64,000 nucleotides of DNA, from positions 8,552,875 through 8,616,874 of the forward strand of contig OZ234495.1 of assembly GCA_965153455.1 (NCBI GenBank), in the 5' to 3' direction. A program made the position numbers and the translations under genes. The notes beneath the pieces were generated by a model. It saw only the letters and a program-made list of their open reading frames with translations, was not told where the DNA came from and searched no databases. Positions 39,171 to 50,177 of the stretch are shown here, piece by piece. This stretch comes from Sphagnum compactum (lineage: Eukaryota > Bryophyta > Sphagnopsida > Sphagnales). Numbering within the stretch: position 1 is the first letter of the stretch; every line of letters starts with the position of its first letter.

Positions 39171-39651
39171 CTAAGACAATTCTCTCATTTGCAAAGAAGT
39201 TAATCCGATGCAAGGCAATATAACAACCATAACAATGTAACACGAAAGGATCAAAATAGACATACCTTTGCAGCCTCGATTGTGTGTTGTCCGCCGACAA
39301 TTAGAAAACAATGATTCTGAATATCTTCCTAGTTTCTTGGGCATCTTGGCACTATGCAATCTGGCCGTGTTGGGTTTATAGGAATTGTAAAAATTGGGGT
39401 TTTTTTGTGTCAAAGTTGTTATATTGAGTGATTAGTCTTTTAATTTCATCAACATGAATGTTCGACACCAACCGATAAACAATATTTGGGGGAGACCATT
39501 TAAATCTCTCAGTGGAAATAGTCACATCAAGAATTGGATGGTGACAAAAAGGGAAGCGCACAGAGTACTCCTCTTTGATTGTTTTATCAACAAAACGACA
39601 CTCCTTTGCATTGTACCCCTTATCCTTTTTTGCATGCATAAGTTTTTCCAA
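39171..39651 (-). other. Two further unknown minus-strand frames (39376-39651, 39171-39413)
   Basis: The 91-aa frame reads RFPFCHHPILDVTIS, ERFKWSPPNIVYRL and HVDEIKRLI, a composition and rhythm more like real protein than random translation. The overlapping 80-aa frame is less convincing. No family recognised. They lie upstream, in the minus-strand sense, of the 36.9-38.8 kb cluster and could be its N-terminal part. Confidence 0.3.
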
Positions 39652-40259
39652 TACTTTCTCCTTATTCTATGCGTCATTGGGTTTTTTTCTCACCTTTTTC
39701 TTTGTACGTCACATAACTAAGTTCTCCCCACCTCCCAATGATGTGAATGATCATTCAATAGTCTCTTCTTTAGACTCCATCTTCTTAAACATCCAGAGTC
39801 CGTGACAAGGTGTCCATTTTTCGATGATGTCTTCTATAATTCGTGATGCAAGGCCACTGATTTTGAATCCCTAGTCAAAGATGATGTCGTCATTCATTTT
39901 GATACAGGGGCAAACGAGTCCAACCCACTTCTTCCTCCTCAAGTCTTCAAGGAACACGACCACCATCCCAATTCATGCCCCCAAACCTTGATTGAGTGGA
40001 ATTAGGAATTCTAGGTTGTTATATGAACTCTCTATAACACAAATTGCCCAAGACAACACAAATTGCCCATGAAAACATTGGCTCCATTCAGTGTAAAGGT
40101 TGTCAATTCCAACATACTTCCCAACAACATTTTTTAGTAATGGTGGGCGTACCTTCATGTCAAAACTAGTTTAGTCAAACATCAGTCATGGAAAATTGTG
40201 CATATTTTTGAACCATAATTTTCATGAATTCTTGCATGGTCTATAGAATGTTTAATAGT

Positions 40260-41345
40260 TGCCAGGATTTCATAACTCCTTTCATTTCTATTCAACGCTT
40301 GTCAACTTTCTACAATCCTAAACGATTGGCGGTAGCCAGGCGTTCACAACTACTTTCTACATTCCTGAACATCTGGTGGCCACCAAGCGTACAGGACTAT
40401 TTTTCGTAATCCTGAATGCCTGGCAACCGCCAAGTGTTCATGACTCCTTTCTACAATGGTGAACTTTTGGTGGTTGCCAAGTGTTCACAATTGCTTTTAG
40501 CAATCCTCAATGCCCAACAGCCATTAAGCATTTCGGACTAGTTTCTACATTCCTAAATGCTTGGTGCCAAACGTTCAAGATTGGTTTCTGGATTCATGAA
40601 CACCTGGCACTTGGTGGTCGCCTTGTTCACGATTACTTTCTATAATGGTGAACTCTTGGCGGTCACTAGGCCTTCATGATTATGTTATGCAATTATGAAC
40701 ACCTATTGGCCGCTAGGCATTCATGACCAATTTCTACATTCTTAAACGTTCGGTGGCCGCTAGGCATTCATGATTATTTTCTGCAATCCTAAATGTTTGG
40801 TGACCACTAGGTGTTTAGGACTACTTTCTCCAATTTTGAACACCTGGTGGCCACTAGGCGTTCATGACTACTTTCTATAATGGTGAACTCCTGGCGGTCG
40901 CCAAATGTTCACGATTGTTTTTTGCAATCCTTAACACCTGACGACCGTTAGGCATTCACGATTACTTTCTGTAATTTTTAACACCTAGCAATCGCCATGC
41001 ATTCATGATTACTTTCTACGATCATTAACACTTAGCGGTCGCTAACATCAAGACCAGTTTCTACATTCCTAATTACCTAGCGATTATCAAGCGTTCAAGA
41101 CTGGTTTCTGGATTCCTAAACATTCAGCAGTCACCAAGTGTTCAAGAATGTTTTCTGCAATCCTGAATGCCCAATGGTCTCAAGGTGTTCAAAACTATTT
41201 TCTAGAATCTTAACACCTAACGACCACCAAGCGTTTAAGACTGCTTTCTGTAACTGTGAAAGCCTAGCGGCCACCAGGCATTCATGATTGCTTTTTATAA
41301 TCATGAACGTCGAGTAGCCGTTAGGCGTTCAGAATAATCGCCTAC
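40260..41345. repeat. Long degenerate minisatellite, about 50-bp unit with palindromic core
   Basis: About 20 units of the form CTTTCTACAATCCTGAACAC, CTGGCGGCCGCCAAGC, GTTCATGACTA. Units have diverged strongly, but the core usually remains self-complementary, for example CTGGTGGCCACTAGG, TAGCGGTCGCTA and TGGTGGCCACCA. No reading frame crosses it. It sits on the far side of the unknown minus-strand frames from the related arrays at 34 and 36 kb. Confidence 0.88.
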
Positions 41346-41399
41346 AATCTTGAATATGACTATGTTTGACGGGTTAGGGTTGGTCGAGGTTTACGAAAT

Positions 41400-43480
41400 T
41401 GAAACTACCATGGGCTTGAATATTGATTTGTTCGATGTTTAACTTCTTCACAAAATCACATAAAGGATGTGATTGAATAGATTTAGATTGAACTACACAA
41501 GAACATCCATTATAGCATCCATTATAGATTAGAGCCTTTAAATGAAATAAGATGGAAATGATTGAGATTCAACTATGCACTTAATTCTAATTCTGATGCA
41601 AAAGAAGATGCAATACAAGAATGTGAAAGATTAAGAACATTCAGAATGTCATGGACATTATCAGTCATATTAATGCAGAATCCAACAAATGAATACAAAG
41701 TGTCATAAGAGAATGAAATAGAGCTAGAGATAGGTTTGTAAAAAGAATGTGAGATAGAACGACAATAAAAGATATTATTGAATACAATTATGTAGAAATG
41801 GATATGGCATTGTCAAACTGGAAGTTGATGTGATTTGTAATGAAGATTGAGGCAGTGCTTCTTATAAACATAGGTCAATGATAACTATAGAAATGTTATG
41901 CTTGATTTCAAGCTAAATCGAATGCCACTCTCAAGTTGAAGAAATGAAAGCCTATGGTTTTAAAAGAAGAATGTAAAAACTTACAGATGGGGTCTCATAA
42001 CATGAAGAAAACAAAATGAAATTGCATGCCTATGTAAGCATAAGATCTCATAAACAAAATATATTGTAAAGGGAAGAAAAGTGCATAGGTGATGCACCCC
42101 CAAACTCCATTTATGAATCAAATGCGAATCCAAAAGTGAAAACAATGGAAGAAAAAGTTGGGGTACACTCCTTAACTTACAACACTTCGAGGGTAAAAGG
42201 GATTTGCTGGATCTTCGGGATGGGGACTAGGACAAGTGATAAGCGGGTTAATTATTCATATGGACCTACACAAACCAAACAACAAGTTGGTTAGTGTATA
42301 GTTGGGGCACTTTTGGTGCACGGACGAGCCACAAGCATACACGAACTCACAAGACTCATCACGCCCCGAACTTGGGGGAAGCCACCACCTTCCCCCTTAT
42401 AATATTCTTTGTGATTAGCCATAGGGGCTACACCCAAATGTCATTTTTCTCGGGACTTCCAAGTTGGGAGTTTCAAAATTCCCAAAATTGGGACTCTCGC
42501 CACTTTGGACGCCCATAACTTCTTGTGCACACCTTCGATTGAAGTGAGGTAAACATTATGAATATCCCTACTTGGGATTAAAGAAGATTTTCTAAGTTCA
42601 AATTTAACATTTTTAAAAAGCCCTATTTAAAAAGGGGAGTGTCACCGCTCGTTCACCTTGGCTAATAAACCTAATGTTTTACAACATTTTGAAGGGAGTA
42701 GAATTACATAAGTGTGAGGATCAGATGGGAGGAAGTTGGAATGTCAACATACCTATCTAGAGAGTTGTTGAGGAGATGTCCAAGTGCACCTACCGAGTCT
42801 AAGCCCACTTACCAAGTCCAAGCCTACCGAAACTGCGCATGCCAAGTCCACGCCCACCAAGATAATCCACAACGTTATGAAAACAAAGAAAAAGGGAAAA
42901 AAATGACAACAAAGGAGGAAAAAAGAATGAAGGCGAAAAAAAATGATTTTGTGAAGTGAAGAGGGAACATGAAAGAGAAGTTACGTGTGAAAGAAAAATG
43001 GAAATACAAGAAAAGAATGGAGAGAAACAAGAGGAGAATGGAAGCTTAAGATTAAAAAAAAATGAGATGGTAAAAGGTGGGGATGGGAAAACCCTAATAT
43101 CCTCATCTACTTCTTTTGTCTAACATACACAAGTGTTTTGGTTTTGTCCAAAAGGGGTTTTCATCCATACTGGATGTCAACGTCTTTTTGATGTCATTTT
43201 CAGATTATTTGAAGTTGTTTTTAGCCTGGTAAATTAAGCTAAATTATATTCTAGAATATTACTTAAGGTCAGTTTCCACATTGACAAAAAGAATAATTCT
43301 TTTTGTCAAAAAATGAATTTTTTTAAATTTAAAAATTATATAATTTTCTATCATTTACTATAATATTGTGATATGAGTTGTGAAATTATTTAGAATGTAG
43401 CCTATGATAATTTTGATCATTTTCAACATAGCAATGTCATATTTTCAAAAAAAATCATTTCACTAGTTTGAAGATTATGT
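41400..43480. other. Intergenic DNA, no gene recognised
   Basis: Less AT-extreme around 42100-42850, with words such as TTGGGGCACTTTTGGTGCAC, and purine-rich at 42880-43080. No convincing gene or element ends. Possibly decayed retroelement sequence. Confidence 0.45.
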
Positions 43481-43529
43481 AATGATGAAACTAACATTAA
43501 AAAAAGGTATGGAGTATTTTGTCCCTTAA

Positions 43530-44570
43530 ATCTTACACCTTCACCTAAACCTTAAACCCTAAACCCTAAAATTTAACACCTTAAACCTAACCCTAAAACC
43601 TAAACCTTAAACCTTAAACCTAATTCCAAAATCGCAAACCATAAACCATAAACCCTAAAATTTAACACCTTAAACTTAAGCCAAAACCTTAAACCCTAAA
43701 ACCTAAAACTTAAACCTAAACCCTAAAACTTAAAACTTAAACCTAATTCCAAAATTGCAAAAAAAAACCCTAAACACTCAAAAATTCAAATCTTAAATCT
43801 TAAATTCCTAAACCCTAAACTTTAAAAGCTTAAACCTAATCACCCTAAACCCCAAACCTAAACCCTAACCCCAAACCTAAACTCTAAACTTTAAACCTAA
43901 GCCCTAAACTTTAAACCCTAAACTTTAAGACCTTAAACCTAAACACCCTAAACCCCAAACCTAAACTTTAAACCCTAAACCCTAAACTTTAAACCTTGAA
44001 CTTTAAGTCTAACCTTAACACCCTAAACCATAACATCTTAAACCTAAACTCTAAACCCTAAACTTTAAGACCTTAAACATTAACACCTTAAACCTAAACA
44101 CCTTAAATCATAACACTTAAACCCTAAAACGTCTAAATTGTACCAAAATTATTCCAAATTACAAACCCTAAACTTTAAGACCTTAAATCTTAAATCTTAA
44201 ATCCCTAAATGCTAAACTTTAAGACCTTAAACCTTAACACCTTAAACCTAAACACCCTAAACTAGAACACCTTAAACCTAAACCTTCAACCTTCAACCAA
44301 ATACTTAAACCCTAAACTTTAAAATCAAAACTCAAAACCCTAAACCTAATGCCTAAACCCTAAAACTTAACACCCTAAACGCTAAACCTTAAACCAAACT
44401 TTAACAATAAAACCTTATGATTAAAACCTTAAACTGAAAACTTAAAACAACAACCTTAAATCATAACACCAAAATCTTAAAACATCTAAATTATACGAAA
44501 ATAACTCCAAAACCTTAAACCATAAAAACCTAAACCTTAAACCTTAAACTTAAGATTTAAATTCCAAACC
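43530..44570 (+). repeat. Degenerate interstitial telomere-like array (CCCTAAA variants)
   Basis: About 1 kb of tandem 6-8 base units: CCCTAAA, CCTTAAA, ACCTAAA, CTTTAAA and AACACCTTAAA. The plant telomere C-strand unit CCCTAAA is the commonest well-formed word, but it is rarely repeated perfectly more than twice. Orientation is uniform. AT-rich DNA lies on both sides, so this is not a chromosome end in the window. A small outlier (AAACCCTAAACCCTAAG) lies at 45310. Confidence 0.88.
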
Positions 44571-44599
44571 TGGGATTGTATATTCACTATATTTTTGTT

Positions 44600-47500
44600 C
44601 ATTTTGTAAGCCTTCTTATTATCTTTGTTCTTCAGATACTTTAGGTGTTACTTGAAGGTCCTTTCTTGCGAATTGGTTCAATTCTTGTCAATATCCAATT
44701 GGATTATGTTGATTCGGTCAATGGCGTCCATGACGATTGACATTTTAAAGTTGTGAGATGTCACAGGATTTTGTAAAATGCAAATATTTTATGTCATTGA
44801 TAATATTTGGATATAATTCAATGAATTATATATTTTTGTAGAATATAGAGAATATCGATAAGCATATAATAAATCAATGACTTCATTGTCATTATGGGCA
44901 CAATCAATATGTATTATCCAAAAAAAAAAAGAAAAAAAGAACGATAGTAGTTACATAACGTTACGATATAGTTGTATATATGCTTTACTATTTCTTTTGT
45001 GGTAAAAACATTGATCCGTTAACAATAATTTACATTAAATATTAGATAACATTAGACCCTAAACTTGATATAGACTTATCTTAACTCTTTTTAAAACAAA
45101 TACATTACCCATGTTCTATAGAATTTGAAACTATAATGGGATAAAAAATAGGGCAATTGGGAATACAAATTCATATTGTTTCCCACTTATTTTTGTTCCA
45201 ATATAAACTTATTAAAGGTAAATTTTTGTTTGCAATTTAATGGATAAACATGAGAAAATAATAATTTGTATTTGTGACAAGTCTATTTAAAGGAAAGGGC
45301 CTAGGAAATAAACCCTAAACCCTAAGTGCCACCTTATTAAAACCTTAAGGCTCATTTAACTTCCCCCAAGCAGTTTGATTTGGGCATTGACTTAAATTGA
45401 TCCTAGTATTTTGATTTAGGTTGACCTTATTTCAATGTGACTTAGGGCAACATCAACATCCAAACAAACATGTTGCATCATGACCAACGGTCAAATGTTG
45501 TGACAACCCTAATACCACCCAAAGATGGGTTTGCTTAAATACATATGCAAAAGTACATTGATCTCCAAAAACAAATCCAAATTAAACAAAAGAAGAAAAG
45601 AATATTAAAAGCCAAGAAATTCAGGTTAGATCTTATCATAATTTGTAAACAAATTGGCCAAAAAGTTATATAAGTGTTTAAAGTAATCACAAAAAGTTAC
45701 ATATGAGGTTATATTTGATGGCATTGAATGTGAGCCACAACACCATTAGACATGGTTCGAAACTTGAATAAACCAAAATTTTGATGTATGAATTCATTCT
45801 TGACATGAGTCCCATTTCATTATTTGCACATATCAATTGGAATAAACTACTATTGAAAATTTGAAAACTATGAAAAATGAACTCCCGGACATCCAAAGTG
45901 TAACACCTTAGTATGCTTTCACCCATTTTGGCCATGGTGTAAATAGTAGGCAACAAGGAGGATGATACATGTTTATCTATTTTAGTTTTTATGATGTCAA
46001 ACCTTTGCAATGGTTTCAAAACCCACTTGCCACTTGTGCACATGTTTGCACAATGGTTATATACTTTGCAAAAAAAATTATCTATGGATTTTATTGAATA
46101 GTGTCAAGGAACTCATCATCAATATTCCTATGATGGTTAGGTATTATGTTTGTGCAATTTTTGGGCCAATTTTTGCAGAGGTAAAAATGTTTTGACTTGT
46201 GTATGTTTACTAGATTGAATGGTTGTTGTACAAGCCACACAAATTTCTTTTTATAATGCCAATGGTTTATCTTTGCATGTGTTGGAATTGGGTATATATT
46301 AACTTGTGGTTTTGTAAGTCACTTGTGCTAGAATGGCCAATTTGAAGGGTTCAATTCCCACATAAGTACTTTTATTTGCTAGTGTAGGTTCATTTATCTA
46401 TGTTTTTTGTTTAATTATGTGTATTGTTTGAACTTTGCATTGTGTGTGCTATATTACAATTTGTTAAAAATAGTTGTTACATTTTGACCAAAAAAAATAA
46501 CACATCACCTAAAAAACTCTAATTGCAATAAAATAGTAGCCAAACATTTAAAACCGAATTCCATGTATAGCCAAAAGATTTCACCTATCAATTTCAAATA
46601 GGGGCCAAAATTTTCACACCACATTTTAAATGGTAGCCATTTTCACATAAATTATTTGCTAATGGGGCCAAATAGAGCTCGCAACACATGATAATTTTAG
46701 CCCTATCAACACCACATGCACTTCATATGTGGCCCCATTGGCTACTTTGAAAAACTAAAAATAAAAGACATTGATTGAAACCCAATATTCAATTCAATTT
46801 TAAAAATGTTAGACATATTCAACACAACAAATTAGGTTCTAAAATTGCAACCACAAAGGACAACTTATAAGAATTATATGGTCTTAAATTCTATTATAAA
46901 ACTCTACAAGTCTCAATACCAAAATAAAAGTTTGGATCAAATTGTTGCACTCATAATAACATTGGACCAAATTTCAAGCTAATATTTTTAAATTTCCAAT
47001 AACTTGTCTTTAGAAATTAAATGAATTTTTAAAAATCATATGTTGGACACATAAATGCTTGAAAAAGCAATATTGAAACCTCTTTGAATCTTATTTCCAA
47101 ATCATCATGGCCTCCATTGAATTTATAATAAGTTGTATACTAAATGTGAGAAACTTTAGTATAATATAATACGTAACAAATATTTTTGAAACTGGTTGGT
47201 GAATATGGTGTTGAAGAATATGTTTATATTAAAAGCTTGATATACTATATACTTCTAATGTGAAAATTGAAAATATATTTTAGACCTTTATTAGTTAAGA
47301 ATTTTTATTAAAAAAAATCATCTACTTGCATCTATTTGTATTTCTAAAAATTTACTTAAATGCATATTTAACATGTGACTCTTCAATATCATTGTCATAA
47401 TAAATCACAAGACATCTCCATATTGATAATTGAAAAAAAATTTGAAATTCAATACATCGAAGTATATTTTATGGTTACTTTTCATATTTTATGGTTATAT

Positions 47501-47925
47501 TTTATGGTTAATAAGAATCACAAAATGTATACTTGATCACGATTGTGCTTTCACCCTGACCTTGTTTTAATTGTACATGGCTAATATACATTTGAAGTTC
47601 AAACATGTAAAAATACATAGAGGAAAATAATTGTTTTGAGGTGGGTAAAAAAGATACAAGCCAAATTCACCCTGTTGCATATATGCATTTTGACTTTTTG
47701 CAATGCATGTGGTTATGCTGGATTTGTTTGAGCTACAGTGACTAATTAATAGCTATTGTGCCTTGGCATTTCTTTATGTAGCTTGCACTAATTATTCTAA
47801 ACAAGGATCTTATCTTTTCCTCTTGGAACCATTTAATTTGTATTACAATTTGCCTTTACAATAGTATTATAATGGATTCAACACTCTGGTGTTGAACTAT
47901 TTGTTAAAATACATTTTGGTGTACA
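44600..47925. other. AT-rich intergenic DNA, no gene recognised
   Basis: The longest frame is 118 codons (45687-46043, minus) with no recognisable domain. Nothing else to report apart from the small CCCTAAA outlier at 45310. Confidence 0.55.
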
Positions 47926-47928
47926 GTA

Positions 47929-48060
47929 TTAGTGTTTTTTGTTTTCAATTTGTGATGTAGCCAAGGTGGCAATCATCCATAAGCTGATTTAGCCAAATTT
48001 GGCTATTAAAAATATGAACGTTAAGTTTATATTTAAGCTTACTGTGATGATAGTTTAAAA
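47929..48060 (+). mobile_element. Small CAGTGTTTT-family element, copy 4 (truncated)
   Basis: TAGTGTTTTTTGTTTTC opens the copy. Then come TTTGTGATGTAGCCAAGG, GGCAATCATCCATAAG and TTAGCCAAATTTGG, the same order as in the other copies. The homology fades after about 48060. Confidence 0.6.
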
Positions 48061-48069
48061 TTGATCTAC

Positions 48070-50170
48070 CCACCACCCAACACTGGTTGACAGTTGACTT
48101 GTTGACATCCATGTCTGGTAAACATTGCTGAAATAAAAATAATGGGGTTCAGCTTCCTTATTTGAACATCTGAATTTCAACAATTATATAGTGGGGACTG
48201 AGTCAGTTGTGTTTGATTTTGTAACTAGGCTTGGTATCCTATTGAATCTTTATAATAAACCCTTGCAATTTGTGGTGTTGTTTTCATCAGGAGAGAATTG
48301 GGATGCAGGTACTAAAAAGCTTTTTAGTTCAAAATGTGTTTGATATATGTCATAATACGTCCATGAAATCTCTGTCTTAAAGCCTTGTCTGGTTGCTGCA
48401 TGTCTTCCACTCAAATTCGTCTTCTGAGAGGATCATCGATTGTCATAAGTTGGACCATAAAATAGACATCTTGGTTTATGGTTGATGTTTATAAGGAAGG
48501 AAGTAAAGCTTGAGGGTACGTCATGTTTTGAGAATGAAAACAGTAGGAGTTTAATATTTTTGGATATTCTGCTGACTGTTGTAACCTTTGATCACCAATG
48601 TGCACTTGCAGTGTAGAATGTAAGTGCTTCAGAGCAGCACCTTGCACTTCGTCTTGCCTTCATGTGTATGGAGAAGTGGCCACTGTGCTCCTGTCTGCAC
48701 TACTGTGATGGAGCAATACCCATCCCTGTTCCATCCTAGACATAGAGTTCACACTGTAATATGGTGGTCAGATTGAACACTGGGCTCAAGTGTGAAGCCA
48801 AAAAACCTGATTTCCTTGTCTCTGAACTCTACACATTGTGCTTCCCACAGTCTTGATATTTGTCCCTATGGTTCTTCAATTTCGGGGGTGTGTCAATTAC
48901 AACCCATTAGGTGGCACAACTTCCCATGTGCCAATATCAAAGTACAGACAACATGCCAAACCACAGAAATCCTGAAACACCACCTCACCTCCCTGTCACA
49001 TTGGTTATGTAGCAGTACGACAAGTACTACAACACTGTGTAACCAACCATTGGACAATACAGCTCTCCTTCACCAATACCTGATCACCTCTGCACAGCTT
49101 GCCATATTACACTCAGTTAGTTTCTTGTACAGTTTCCATCTGTACCCAACCCCACCATAAGTGCAGGAAGCTGAAGGGAATATCTCTAGCATGGCCACCT
49201 ATCACTGTCATGTGCCAGGGCCTGATTGTCCTCAAAAGCTGAGGAACATGGGTAAGATACTGGTGCTAGCAGCAAAAGTTGCATACACACAAGACTTCTA
49301 AGACCCTTGCTTGTGTTGTAGCACTTGTACAATCAAGTTATATGAGATTTCTAGAATTAAACTTAAAAGAGGGCCTGAAAAGTGTGTTAGTCATCAAAGG
49401 AAAACTGAAGGAAGTAGATTACTTACAGAGTTTGCACAAAGCAAGGTGTAGAAAAGTAGGGAGGTACAGTCTCAGCATCAGACCTACAGACTGGACCGCA
49501 TCTCACACATCCTGACAGAAAACTGACCATTAAAGTGGCTCAATTACCATGTATGATGATACTTGGTCTTATTCACAATCTGCCCAATGTGCAACTCCTC
49601 CAAACCAGTAGATGCAAAAGGTGAATTCCCTTAACCATTGTACACACAATGTAACTGAAGAAACAAGGGTAAATTACATTTGCCTCTATTGGTTTGGAGC
49701 AGTTGCATGGTATGTCAAATTGCTGCAAGCACAGTATATTAGTGGATTATGAAATCACACACCTGTAGAAAGACATGTGAGCAGCTCATGAACCCATAGA
49801 TTCCTCAGAACACTATTCAATCCCTGGAGTTTTGGCTCTGCACAATAATTTGCATGAGTCTTTAACAAAACTTGGAAAAAGAAAACCAACAATATGTAGA
49901 AATAGTGAAACCATCCTTTATTGATTAAGCACGAAAAGGTAATGCTCCACTCTCAGCCTGTTCCCCAGTCATCTCTTTATAGACATATGGACCAGAAGCA
50001 TTTCTAAGTTATTTGCTGAGCAGGTGGGCACCATGATTCTCCCCAGTAGTACTGTATGACACCATCATCATCCTTCTCCACAAGGAAGCTATTTACATTC
50101 AGCAAACATCACACATGCTCAGAATGGCCAATTCCCAATTAAAATGTTCACTCATGACCAAAATTTCGTG
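48070..50170. other. Intergenic DNA and 3' flank of the repeat-protein gene
   Basis: Base composition becomes more balanced from about 48600. Frames at 48792-49160 and 49279-49515 have no recognisable similarity. The 3' UTR of the minus-strand gene ending at 50178 should occupy part of the right side. Confidence 0.45.
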
Positions 50171-50177
50171 CTCCCCT

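Noticed and set aside
46300-46375. GGGTTCAATTCCCAC, looking like a tRNA T-arm
   Set aside because: No D-arm, anticodon arm or acceptor stem could be paired at the right distances.
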